A DNA stretch of 41,385 bases, taken from Roseivirga sp. UBA7431. Its GTDB lineage: Bacteria > Bacteroidota > Bacteroidia > Cytophagales > Cyclobacteriaceae. Below are positions 15,982 to 24,430 of this stretch, one piece after another (positions within the stretch are counted from its first letter, which is position 1; every line of letters begins with the position of its first letter). The position numbers were made by a program, and so were the translations under genes. The stretch covers positions 1-41,385 of the forward strand of contig DLQN01000046.1 of assembly GCA_002477595.1 (NCBI GenBank), written 5' to 3'. Under the pieces are notes generated by a model. That model ran no database searches. It had not been told where the DNA came from and saw nothing but the letters and a program-made list of their open reading frames with translations.

Positions 15982-16244
15982 CCACCCGCCTGAATCGCAT
16001 TGGGCCTTGCAAAAATCGGATAATATTTCTCAACCGCTTCTGCTACCCCGCTGTAGAAATTGATTAACAAAATATCATTGGGCTGTAGCCTGTAATCAAC
16101 TCTGCTCAGCGAGATTAATGAATCGTCCGGAATAGTCTGGGTCTTATCTTGGAGGTAAAGAACCTTCTCATTCGGAATACAGCTACTCGCAAGAAAAAGT
16201 ATAAATTGAAAGCCTATTAATAGCTTAGGGGTCTGCTTTGTCAT
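15957..16244 (-). pseudogene. 5' fragment of a Wza-like polysaccharide export lipoprotein gene
   Basis: The 95 residues begin with a lipoprotein signal (FLASSC) and the opening of an outer-membrane polysaccharide export protein: KVLYLQDKTQ and VDYRLQPNDILLINFYS. The Poly_export and SLBB domains that should follow are absent. After [10 protein letters not shown] the sequence passes into the sugar-transferase fragment, and the frame ends within a few codons. A full protein would be about 260 residues or more. Its start overlaps kdsA by four bases, so it was the third gene of a kdsC-kdsA-wza operon for a Kdo-containing or Kdo-linked surface polysaccharide. Confidence 0.82.
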
Positions 16245-17086
16245 TCAACTGAGTTTTGAGCTTGTTGGCCTAGCTCAAAGGCTTGCTTGCTCATGGTTAA
16301 AAAGTCTTTCATCTTATGCAGTGGAATCATATTCGGACCATCACTTAGTGCTACTGAAGGATCTGGATGTGTTTCGATAAAGTACCCATCCACGCCTACT
16401 GCACCAGCGGCTCGCGCTAAGTATGGAGCGAACTCCTTTTGTCCCCCAGAACTTCCACCTGCACCACCTGGTTGCTGAACGCTATGGGTAACATCGAAAA
16501 TTACTGGTGCATATTGTCTCATGGTCGGTAATGCTCTCATATCAACCACTAAGTTGTGATAACCAAAGGAAGCACCTCTTTCAGTGAGACAAACTTTGTC
16601 GTTTCCAGTTGACTTTACCTTGTTGACTGCGTATTGCATGTCTTCGGGAGCCATAAACTGTCCTCGCTTGATTTTCACCGTTTTCCCTGTATTTCCTGCT
16701 GCCACTAATAGGTCTGTTTGTCTGCATAAATAAGCGGGGATTTGCAATGCTTGCGCCACGTCACTCACAGGTTTAGCTTGACTAGCTTCGTGAATGTCGG
16801 TGACGATCGGAAGGTCAAACTCGCGCCTAATCTTGTCTAATACGCTTAACCCTTGGTCCAACCCTACTGATCTGTATGAATTTACTGAAGTTCGGTTGGC
16901 CTTGTCGAATGATGCCTTAAATATATACTGAATATCGAGCCGTTCACAAGTTTCTTTCAAGCTTTCCGCAATCCTTGCACAAACGTCATAACTCTCGATG
17001 GCACAAGGCCCTGAGAACAAGACCATTTTACCTTTACCGAGTGATATTTCATCAGTAATCTGAAAACCTTCTTTAAATATTTCCAT
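16241..17086 (-). CDS. kdsA: 3-deoxy-8-phosphooctulonate synthase
   Basis: A 281-residue KdsA, which condenses arabinose 5-phosphate with phosphoenolpyruvate to Kdo 8-phosphate in the cytosol. Canonical segments are LFSGPCAIES, FKASFDKANRTS, PIVTDIHE, IPAYLCRQTDLL, KIKRGQFMAP, LTERGASFGYHNL, FDVTHSVQQPGG and YFIETHPDP. Asn at the position preceding RTS together with Cys in SGPCAIES hints at either metal class, and I do not assign one. It overlaps kdsC by 14 bases and the wza fragment by four. The enzyme supplies Kdo for lipid A core or capsule and appears intact despite the break just downstream. Confidence 0.97.
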   Translation of the reverse strand: MEIFKEGFQITDEISLGKGKMVLFSGPCAIESYDVCARIAESLKETCERLDIQYIFKASFDKANRTSVNSYRSVGLDQGLSVLDKIRREFDLPIVTDIHEASQAKPVSDVAQALQIPAYLCRQTDLLVAAGNTGKTVKIKRGQFMAPEDMQYAVNKVKSTGNDKVCLTERGASFGYHNLVVDMRALPTMRQYAPVIFDVTHSVQQPGGAGGSSGGQKEFAPYLARAAGAVGVDGYFIETHPDPSVALSDGPNMIPLHKMKDFLTMSKQAFELGQQAQNSVE

Positions 17087-17621
17087 CAGTCGTTAACCCT
17101 TTAATTATTTCTTCATAATGACCCTTGCTCTCAAGAATCACATCTGCTAATTCTCTAACTACGCCCTTACCACCTTCTGTCTTTGTCACTAAATCCACTC
17201 TTTCTTTAACTGCCTTATGGCCATCAGCGGGCGTAGCACTTAAGCCACACCTCGTCAGTATTGGTAAGTCATTGATGTCGTCACCAACATAGGCTACTTG
17301 AGATTCAGAAAGCTTATACTTGAGTAAAATCTCTCGAAAAGTCTCAACCTTATTTTCTATACCATGGTAGTGAAAATCAATTTTGAGTTCGTTGCACCTA
17401 TTTCGGACCACTTGAGAGTCCCTGCCTGTGATTACTCCGGTTAGGATATTAAACTGCCTCAGGTATTTGATGATTTGACCATCCTTAACGTTGAATCGCT
17501 TGTACTCCATGCCTGTATTATCATAAATAATACCTCCATCAGTCAGTACTCCATCAACATCAAAGATGATGGCCTTGATTTGCTTTGCCTTTGCGAGAAT
17601 TTCAGGCGATATGTCCTTCAT
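17073..17621 (-). CDS. kdsC: 3-deoxy-D-manno-octulosonate 8-phosphate phosphatase
   Basis: A 182-residue C0-type HAD phosphatase that removes the phosphate from Kdo 8-phosphate, the step after KdsA. The nucleophile and acid aspartates are D21 and D23 in IIFDVDGVLTDGG, and GDDINDLPIL is the metal-binding motif III. The short capless form of 170-190 residues is the KdsC norm. I chose the ATG at 17621. A longer start at 17666 would lie inside the -7 box of the promoter at 17664-17697 and adds 15 atypical residues. It is the first gene of the kdsC-kdsA-wza' operon. Confidence 0.93.
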   Translation of the reverse strand: MKDISPEILAKAKQIKAIIFDVDGVLTDGGIIYDNTGMEYKRFNVKDGQIIKYLRQFNILTGVITGRDSQVVRNRCNELKIDFHYHGIENKVETFREILLKYKLSESQVAYVGDDINDLPILTRCGLSATPADGHKAVKERVDLVTKTEGGKGVVRELADVILESKGHYEEIIKGLTTDGNI

Positions 17622-17663
17622 ATTATGATTTAAACAAAAGTAAAAGGAAATTCCACTTTGACA

Positions 17664-17697
17664 CAAATATAGATTTTTGGTTTTATAGGAATGACAA
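17664..17697 (-). promoter_or_regulatory. Promoter of the kdsC-kdsA operon
   Basis: On the minus strand, TTG (17695-17697) and TATATTTG (17664-17671) are separated by 23 bases. The second is an exact match to the Bacteroidota -7 consensus TAnnTTTG. Transcription would start near 17657, leaving a leader of about 36 bases before the kdsC ATG at 17621. It supports the shorter kdsC start. Confidence 0.6.
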
Positions 17698-17820
17698 TCT
17701 TAACGGAAACCCGAATTAGCGCCTTTGGGATTCTTTTCGATTGACAAAGAATTGGATACTTCTATCAAATGTGGCGCTGGTTAATTTATTATATTCACCT
17801 CCATATTTCTATTCAGCACT

Positions 17821-20241
17821 ATGAAGCAATTCAAGTTTATCTTATCGCTACTATTTTCAGTAGCAATATTCTATGGGCTCAATACCAAATTTGGATCCAT
17901 ACCTCCTATCGGTAAATTTTTAAATCCATATACTGGCATTTGGCAAAATGAGCGATCTACTGAAGATTTTAAAGACTTAAGCCAACTGGATGGTTTGACA
18001 TCACCCGTAAATGTGCATTACGATGAAGCCCTTATACCTCATGTGTTTGCACAAAACGATCTAGACTTATACAGAGCGCAAGGCTACATTACTGCTCAAC
18101 ATCGTCTTTGGCAGTTGGAATTTCAGACTCGCGCATCCGCTGGGCGTTTATCAGAAGTCGTTGGAAGCGATGCCATCCGCTTTGATCGTGGACAACGAAG
18201 AAAAGGAATGGTGTTCGGTGCGGAAAATGCGCTAGAAAAGATGAAAGAAATTCCTGAACTCGTTAAAAATCTTGAAGCTTATCGCGATGGAATTAATAGC
18301 TATATCTCTTCACTTTCCCCAGCAGACTATCCTTTAGAATACAAACTGCTAGATTATTCCCCAGAACCATGGACTTTGAAAAAGACAGCGCTATTACTAA
18401 TGTACATGACCGATATGCTTGCTGGTGGTGATTCAGATTTAAAATACACGAACTTTTTAAAGAAGTATGGCAAAGAGAGATTCGACCTATTCTTTCCTGA
18501 TTTCTATGATGTCAATGACCCGGTGATTCCATCTGAAAGAGATTGGAGTGACTTTGGCGAAGTAAGCTCACCTGACATCCCAGGTGGCGATTCACCAATA
18601 GCATACGTTTCTGGTTTATTGCCAAAGCCCCATCCTGATAATGGTAGCAACAATTGGGCAGTCGGGCCTGAAAAGTCATATTCTGGAAACGCCATATTAG
18701 CGAACGACCCACATTTAGGTCTTAACCTCCCTTCTATTTGGTATGCGATGCAATTGGCTACTCCTGAGAAAAACACTTTCGGGGTGACACTTCCCGGTGC
18801 CGCAGGCATCGTAATCGGTTTTAACAATGATATCTCTTGGGGTGTAACTAACGCCACTCGCGATGTGAAAGACTGGTACAAAATCCAGTTTAAAGACAAG
18901 TCAAGAAACGAGTACTTGCATAACGATCAATGGAAAGCAACGACCAAGAAGATCGAAGAGATTGGCATTCGGGGTGAAAAAACCTTCTACGATACTGTTG
19001 TATATACGCATCATGGACCAGTGACTTATGATGCGAGTTTTACTGACAATGAAGAACTAGTCGGCTATGCCATGAAGTGGGCAGGTCACTTAGGCGGGAA
19101 TAATCAACAAACCTTACTTGAGCTTAATAAGGCTAAGAACTATGAAGAATATGAAGCCGCTCTTACACATTTCGTTGCCCCGGCTCAGAACTTTATATTC
19201 TCTTCGGCTGATGGTGACATCGCTTTGTGGATTCAAGGCAAATTCCCCAATAAGTGGGAAGGGCAAGGCAAATTCTTACTAGACGGCAATAACCCAGCAC
19301 ATGATTGGCAAGGCTTTATTCCTCAAGAACATAATGCTCATGTAAAGAACCCCGAAAGAGGTTTTGTGAGTTCTGCGAACCAGCACCCAACAGACGAGTC
19401 ATATCCTTACTATGTATTCAATGACGGATATGAGGCTTATCGAAACAGAGTGATTAACGATTTCTTCAGGTCAAAGGAGAAATTTGACATCCAAGACTTT
19501 AAAGACCTGCATAACAATAATTACAACCTGAAGGCAGCCGAACTGCTACCTCACATGATTCAAAACCTCGACATTGCTCAGCTGAATCCTGAAGAAGAAA
19601 TGTTACTGGGTGAAGTTGGTGCTTGGGATTATTACAATGAAATAGATAAAAAGGGAGCAACCATTTGGGAGCGTTGGTGGATTCAAATTCGTAATATGGT
19701 TTGGGACGAATTGGCAAAAGATGAAAATGATATGCCTTATCCTTTTGCTTACCAGACGATCTACTTATTAAAGAATAATCCGAATGATAAATTCATGGAC
19801 ATACTGGAAACCCCAGAAATAGAAACGGCTTCGGACTTATTTCTATTAAGCTTCAAAAAAGCTGCCGCTGATATCAAATCATGGAAGGATAGAAATGGAG
19901 ATTATGCTTGGGGTGAATACAAATCCACTTATGTCGGTCATCTGCTGCAAGCCCTCCCTGCTTTATCAAGGTTTAACCTGCCAATAGGAGGAAATAGTGG
20001 AATCGTTAATGCCACGAGCCAAAACCATGGGCCTTCTTGGCGAATGATTGTCGAAATGTCTGACCCACCAAAAGCCTTTGGCATTTACCCAGGAGGTCAA
20101 TCAGGTAATCCGGGTAGTAAATACTATGATGATTTCATTGACAAATGGGCTGCTGGTGAGTATCTAGAAATACTCTTTATGCAAGATGAATCGTCCAAAG
20201 ATGGCATTATGTTCACTCAAACTTTAACTCCAAAACAATGA
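17821..20241 (+). CDS. Penicillin acylase family hydrolase (Ntn-hydrolase)
   Basis: An 806-residue precursor with an N-terminal hydrophobic export or anchor segment (FILSLLFSVAIFYGL). The alpha part contains VHYDEALIPHVFAQN and QGYITAQHRLWQLEF. The autocatalytic site is DNGSNNWAV, where cleavage before Ser276 would expose that serine as N-terminal nucleophile. ILANDPHLGLNLPSIWY follows, and SQNHGPSWRMIVEM near the end is the conserved closing motif. Family members cleave beta-lactam side chains, acyl-homoserine lactones or other amides; the substrate is unknown. It probably acts in the periplasm. Its stop overlaps the next start as ATGA, so it leads a three-gene operon. Confidence 0.93.
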   Translation: MKQFKFILSLLFSVAIFYGLNTKFGSIPPIGKFLNPYTGIWQNERSTEDFKDLSQLDGLTSPVNVHYDEALIPHVFAQNDLDLYRAQGYITAQHRLWQLEFQTRASAGRLSEVVGSDAIRFDRGQRRKGMVFGAENALEKMKEIPELVKNLEAYRDGINSYISSLSPADYPLEYKLLDYSPEPWTLKKTALLLMYMTDMLAGGDSDLKYTNFLKKYGKERFDLFFPDFYDVNDPVIPSERDWSDFGEVSSPDIPGGDSPIAYVSGLLPKPHPDNGSNNWAVGPEKSYSGNAILANDPHLGLNLPSIWYAMQLATPEKNTFGVTLPGAAGIVIGFNNDISWGVTNATRDVKDWYKIQFKDKSRNEYLHNDQWKATTKKIEEIGIRGEKTFYDTVVYTHHGPVTYDASFTDNEELVGYAMKWAGHLGGNNQQTLLELNKAKNYEEYEAALTHFVAPAQNFIFSSADGDIALWIQGKFPNKWEGQGKFLLDGNNPAHDWQGFIPQEHNAHVKNPERGFVSSANQHPTDESYPYYVFNDGYEAYRNRVINDFFRSKEKFDIQDFKDLHNNNYNLKAAELLPHMIQNLDIAQLNPEEEMLLGEVGAWDYYNEIDKKGATIWERWWIQIRNMVWDELAKDENDMPYPFAYQTIYLLKNNPNDKFMDILETPEIETASDLFLLSFKKAAADIKSWKDRNGDYAWGEYKSTYVGHLLQALPALSRFNLPIGGNSGIVNATSQNHGPSWRMIVEMSDPPKAFGIYPGGQSGNPGSKYYDDFIDKWAAGEYLEILFMQDESSKDGIMFTQTLTPKQ

Positions 20242-20600
20242 AGAGCTTCTTATCTAACTTCTTATTGACCTTAGTGCTAGCGCTTGTCTTTTCACTATTG
20301 TTGCCATGGTGGTCCATCATGTTAGCGGCCTTCTTATCTGGTGCAATCGTTCGCTTAAGAAAAGCCTCTGCTTTCGTTGTTCCGTTCTTGGCAATAGCCG
20401 TATTTTGGATAGTATATGCATGGTTGTTGAGCAGTGCTAACGATTTTATTCTTGCCGAGAAAATTGCAGTGCTATTACCGCTCGGAGGGAATGCTGTTTT
20501 ACTCATTTTAGTGACAGGAATAGTTGGCGGATTAGCCGCTGGAATTGCTGGGCTTTTTGGCAATCAATGCAGGGCACTTTTTAGTCAAAGCGATCAATGA
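20238..20600 (+). CDS. Small hydrophobic membrane protein
   Basis: I do not recognise a family. The 120-residue product is almost entirely membrane-embedded, with about four helices: LLTLVLALVFSLLL, WWSIMLAAFLSGAIV, FVVPFLAIAVFWIVYAWLL and LLILVTGIVGGLAAGIAGL. There are no charged catalytic motifs. The gene is linked on both sides by ATGA overlaps, to the penicillin acylase gene upstream and to the serA fusion downstream, so it is a real translated gene. Its position suggests an accessory of the acylase or a general membrane protein; no function can be assigned. Confidence 0.75.
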   Translation: MKSFLSNFLLTLVLALVFSLLLPWWSIMLAAFLSGAIVRLRKASAFVVPFLAIAVFWIVYAWLLSSANDFILAEKIAVLLPLGGNAVLLILVTGIVGGLAAGIAGLFGNQCRALFSQSDQ

Positions 20601-22501
20601 ATCAAACCACATCAGAAGTCCAACATTTTGTAATAGACTTTGACAGCACCTTCACAAAGGTAGAAGCGCTCGATATTTTAGGAGAAATATCTCTTGCCCA
20701 TCACCCAGAAAGGGAAGAGAGACTTCAACTTATAAAAGATGTCACCGATCGCGGAATGGCAGGAGAAATGTCTCTTCGAGAATCTTTAGAATCAAGAATT
20801 AACATACTGGATGCTCATAAATCTCATATCGAAGAATTAGTTAAACGATTGAGCCAATTAGTATCTAAATCTATTAGCCGTAATAAGACATTCTTTGAGG
20901 TTAATGCGGCAAACACTTTTATAGTCTCCAATGGATTCAAAGAGTTCATTGTTCCTGTAGTGACTCAACTGGGGATTCGACCCGAGCATGTCTTTGCAAA
21001 TGATTTTGTATTCGATGATGATGGTAACATTATCGACTTTAACAGAGACAATGTATTGTCATCCAATGGTGGAAAAGTTAAGCAAATCGAGCAACTGAGT
21101 CTTGAGGGTAATGTCCATATGATTGGTGATGGTTACACTGATTACGAGGTAAGAAAAGCTGGCGCTGCCAATACTTTTTATGCCTATACCGAAAATATAG
21201 AAAGGGACAGCGTTAAGGCGCATGCCGATCACATTGCCCCTAGTTTTGATGAATTTTTATTCCATAATAACATGAGTGGAGCCCTATCCTACCCGAAAAA
21301 CCGAATCAAAATGCTCTTACTGGAGAGCGTTCATCCAAAGGCTTTAGCCAAGCTAAAAGAAGATGGCTTTTCCGTAGAAAGCTATCCAGCAGGTCTGGAT
21401 GAAGATGAGTTATGCGAAAAGATAAAAGGCATTCGCGTATTAGGTATCCGTTCCAAAACTCAAATCACGGCTAAAGTACTTGAGCATGCAGACAAATTGA
21501 TGGCCATTGGAGCCTTCTGCATTGGAACTAACCAAGTCGATCTAGAGGCAGCTGTAAAAAAGGGTGTAGCAGTATTTAATGCGCCTTACAGTAACACCCG
21601 ATCTGTGGTAGAACTAGCAATCGCTGAGATTATTATGCTTATGAGAGGTGTCTCTGACAAGAGCAGCGATATGCATCAAGGCAAGTGGTCTAAGACGGCC
21701 ACGAACAGCTATGAGATCCGAGGCAAAAAGCTTGGCATCGTTGGCTATGGAAATATTGGTGCCCAACTATCGGTGCTAGCTGAAAACATGGGTATGAACG
21801 TATTCTATTATGATATTGAGGAACGCCTTGCTTTAGGAAATGCGACTAAATGCGACTCATTAAAAGAACTTCTAGCGCAGTCTGATGTCGTCTCTCTACA
21901 TGTAGATGGACGACCTGAAAACAAGAACATTTTCCGGAAGGAACATTTTGTAATGATGAAGGATGGGGCTGTCTTCTTAAACCTAGCGAGAGGCCCTGTG
22001 GTAGAAATATCGGCACTAAAAGAAGCAGTGTTGAGTGGAAAGATCCGAGGTGCTGGAGTAGATGTATTCCCTGAAGAGCCAAAAAGCAATAACGATCCTT
22101 TCGAATCCGAATTAATAGGCTTACCCAATACGATCTTAACCCCTCACATTGGAGGAAGCACTCAGGAAGCTCAGGAAAATATAGGTGATTTCGTTCCAGG
22201 AAAGATCATGGACTACATCAATACCGGTAACACAGCCTTAAGCGTCAACTTTCCCAACCTGACATTACCTCCTCTTGACAATGCCCATAGGCTCATACAC
22301 ATTCACTTGAATAGACCTGGCGTATTAGCAGAAATCAATAAAGTGCTAGCTGCTCATGAAGCGAACATTGTCGGACAATATTTGAAGACAAACGAGTCAA
22401 TTGGTTATGTCATTACTGACATCGATAAAGCGTATGATAAGGACTTGGCTAAGACGCTCAAGAAGATCGAGCATACCATTAAATTTAGAGTCCTCTATTG
22501 A
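20597..22501 (+). CDS. serA: Fused SerB-like phosphatase / 3-phosphoglycerate dehydrogenase
   Basis: A 634-residue fusion. Residues 1 to about 220 form a HAD phosphatase of the phosphoserine-phosphatase group: nucleophile Asp14 and Asp16 in IDFDSTFT, VSNGFKEFI, and GDGYTDYEVRKAG. Residues from about 235 are a 3-phosphoglycerate dehydrogenase, with the NAD loop GYGNIG at 383-388, VDVFPEEP and catalytic His517 in LTPHIGGSTQEAQENIG. A C-terminal ACT domain (HLNRPGVLAEINKVL) probably senses serine. One chain thus carries the first and last steps of serine synthesis. It follows the membrane-protein gene with an ATGA overlap. Whether the phosphatase half acts on phosphoserine is inferred from motifs. 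Confidence 0.9.
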   Translation: MNQTTSEVQHFVIDFDSTFTKVEALDILGEISLAHHPEREERLQLIKDVTDRGMAGEMSLRESLESRINILDAHKSHIEELVKRLSQLVSKSISRNKTFFEVNAANTFIVSNGFKEFIVPVVTQLGIRPEHVFANDFVFDDDGNIIDFNRDNVLSSNGGKVKQIEQLSLEGNVHMIGDGYTDYEVRKAGAANTFYAYTENIERDSVKAHADHIAPSFDEFLFHNNMSGALSYPKNRIKMLLLESVHPKALAKLKEDGFSVESYPAGLDEDELCEKIKGIRVLGIRSKTQITAKVLEHADKLMAIGAFCIGTNQVDLEAAVKKGVAVFNAPYSNTRSVVELAIAEIIMLMRGVSDKSSDMHQGKWSKTATNSYEIRGKKLGIVGYGNIGAQLSVLAENMGMNVFYYDIEERLALGNATKCDSLKELLAQSDVVSLHVDGRPENKNIFRKEHFVMMKDGAVFLNLARGPVVEISALKEAVLSGKIRGAGVDVFPEEPKSNNDPFESELIGLPNTILTPHIGGSTQEAQENIGDFVPGKIMDYINTGNTALSVNFPNLTLPPLDNAHRLIHIHLNRPGVLAEINKVLAAHEANIVGQYLKTNESIGYVITDIDKAYDKDLAKTLKKIEHTIKFRVLY

Positions 22502-22564
22502 GAACTACCGTTAAAAGTTCCTAGTTACTTCTTAGTGTAGTTCCAATTGTGCAAAAGCTTGAAA

Positions 22565-22583
22565 TGTGCTAATTTCTAGCACA
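22565..22583 (+). repeat. Leader hairpin upstream of the amidohydrolase gene
   Basis: TGTGCTA pairs perfectly with TAGCACA around a five-base loop. It ends 17 bases before the chosen ATG. A longer imperfect arrangement CAATTGTGC...GCACAAATTG surrounds it. It could be a leader structure or operator. Confidence 0.4.
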
Positions 22584-22600
22584 AATTGAAACCTTATACT

Positions 22601-24328
22601 ATGAACAATAAACTCAAGCAACTTTTATCTTTAGTTGCAATCGCAGCAATGCTATTTACGCAAGCCTGCTCCCCTAAAACAGGTCCTGATACTATCTTCA
22701 TTAATGGTGAGGTGTATACAGTGGATGCTGGCAACTCTAAGGTACAAGCCGTTGCTGTCACTGATGGCATGATCAAAGCGGTTGGAACTACCGAAGAGAT
22801 CAGTGAAATGGCTGGTTCAAACACCAAAATAGTTGATTTGGCCGGCATGACTATGACACCAGGACTAATCGAATCACATGCCCACCTCATGGGTATTGGC
22901 TACAATAAGCTAGAACTAGACTTAATGTATGTGAAGACCTATGATGAGTTAGTAGAAAAAGTTGCCGAAGCCGTAGCAAAAGCGGAACCTGGACAATGGA
23001 TCACAGGACGTGGCTGGCACCAAGACAAATGGATTGAGAAGCCAGATGTAATGGAAAAAGGTTTCCAGACCCATGATAACATGAGTGCTGTAAGCCCTGA
23101 CAACCCTGTTTTCCTTAGACATGCTAGTGGACACGCGTCTTTCGCAAATGCTAAAGCCATGGAAATGGCTGGCGTTAATCGTTTGAGCACCGAAAGTCTT
23201 TCTGGCGAAGTAGAAGGTGGAGAAATCATTAAAGACAAATTGGGTAACCCAACTGGAGTTTTCACTGAGAGAGCTTCTTCTTTAGTAGGTAGACTTGTAC
23301 CACAAGAGACGCCTGAGCGTGATGATCAAGCACTAGAAATGGCCATTCAAGAGCTTTTGGAAAAAGGAATTACTAGTTTTCATGATGCTGGTTCAGGACA
23401 AGCATTTATTGATAGACTTCAAAGATTTAAAGCCGAAGGCAAATTAAAGGTTCGTCAATATGTAATGCTTACCGGACGTCAACCTGAGCTTTTAGAAGAG
23501 TGGTACGAAAGGGGCCCAATGATCGACCCTGACCATATGGTAACCGTTCGTTCAATCAAGCTAAATTGCGATGGTGCGTTAGGCCCAAGAGGTGCTTGGC
23601 TACTAGAAGCCTACACCGATCGTGCAGACCACTATGGACATGAAACGCTACCAATAGAAACTGTCAATTCAGTATCTGAGAAAGCTTTGGCTACAGGTTT
23701 TCAAGTCTGTTCACATGCCATTGGCGATAGAGCAAACAGAGAAATTCTTGACCGTTATGAGACTTCGTTTAAGAAATTTCCAAACATTAACTCTAAAGAC
23801 GTAAGATTCAGAATTGAGCATGCACAGCACCTTAATGTAGATGATATTCCTCGCTTTGGCGAAATGGGCGTTATCGCTGCGATGCAAGCAGTACACATGA
23901 GTTCTGATAGGCCATGGGCTATTGATAGACTAGGTAAGGCAAGAATTGAAGAAGGCGCTTATGTATGGCAGAAGCTATTACAGTCTGGCGCTAAAATCAT
24001 CAATGGAACGGATGCTCCAGTTGAACCAGTGGATCCGTTACCATCTTTCTTCGCTTCAGTTGCTAGAAAGACTTTAGATGGATTTCCTGAAGGAGGTTTC
24101 GAGGCCGATCAGTCAATGTCTAGAGATGAAGCACTAAGATCATTCACTTTGGACGCTGCTTTTGGTGAGTTCGAAGAGGATTTTAAAGGCTCAATTGAAA
24201 TAGGCAAAGCGGCTGACTTCACTGTATTTGACAAGAATATTATGACAGTTCCTGAAATGGAAATCTTGGATACGAAAGTGGCCATGACGATCATTAACGG
24301 AGAGATACTTTACGAAAAAGGTAAGTAA
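22601..24328 (+). CDS. Lipoprotein amidohydrolase, YtcJ-like
   Basis: A 575-residue metal-dependent hydrolase of the amidohydrolase-3/YtcJ group. The N-terminus is a lipoprotein signal (AAMLFTQAC), so the enzyme is envelope-anchored. TPGLIESHAHLMG carries the HxH metal motif, CSHAIGDRAN and RIEHAQHL supply further histidines, and NGTDAPVEPVDPL holds the catalytic aspartate. LNCDGALGPRGAWL is a typical YtcJ segment. The substrate is unknown; relatives act on N-acyl amino acids or cyclic amides. I chose the ATG at 22601 over the in-frame TTG at 22586 because it starts the lipoprotein signal. It is monocistronic with a clear terminator. Confidence 0.9.
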   Translation: MNNKLKQLLSLVAIAAMLFTQACSPKTGPDTIFINGEVYTVDAGNSKVQAVAVTDGMIKAVGTTEEISEMAGSNTKIVDLAGMTMTPGLIESHAHLMGIGYNKLELDLMYVKTYDELVEKVAEAVAKAEPGQWITGRGWHQDKWIEKPDVMEKGFQTHDNMSAVSPDNPVFLRHASGHASFANAKAMEMAGVNRLSTESLSGEVEGGEIIKDKLGNPTGVFTERASSLVGRLVPQETPERDDQALEMAIQELLEKGITSFHDAGSGQAFIDRLQRFKAEGKLKVRQYVMLTGRQPELLEEWYERGPMIDPDHMVTVRSIKLNCDGALGPRGAWLLEAYTDRADHYGHETLPIETVNSVSEKALATGFQVCSHAIGDRANREILDRYETSFKKFPNINSKDVRFRIEHAQHLNVDDIPRFGEMGVIAAMQAVHMSSDRPWAIDRLGKARIEEGAYVWQKLLQSGAKIINGTDAPVEPVDPLPSFFASVARKTLDGFPEGGFEADQSMSRDEALRSFTLDAAFGEFEEDFKGSIEIGKAADFTVFDKNIMTVPEMEILDTKVAMTIINGEILYEKGK

Positions 24329-24349
24329 ATAGACTTAACTAACTTATTG

Positions 24350-24384
24350 AAAGCACGATCCAATTTGGTTCGTGCTTTTTTTAT
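24350..24384 (+). terminator. Rho-independent-type terminator after the amidohydrolase gene
   Basis: AAAGCACGA pairs with TCGTGCTTT around a short loop and is followed by a run of T. It closes the amidohydrolase unit and separates it from the kinase/aminotransferase gene. Confidence 0.9.
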
Positions 24385-24430
24385 TCGTTTTTAGCCTTCG
24401 AATTGTCTGACCTTATTATCTTCCGTAATC

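Noticed and set aside
17621..17666. A longer kdsC start at 17666.
   Set aside because: It would lie inside a well-matched -7 box, and the extra 15 residues do not fit the family N-terminus.
21808..22128. Overlapping antisense frames inside the serA part of the fusion gene.
   Set aside because: They are explained by the codon structure of serA and have no independent start context or homology.
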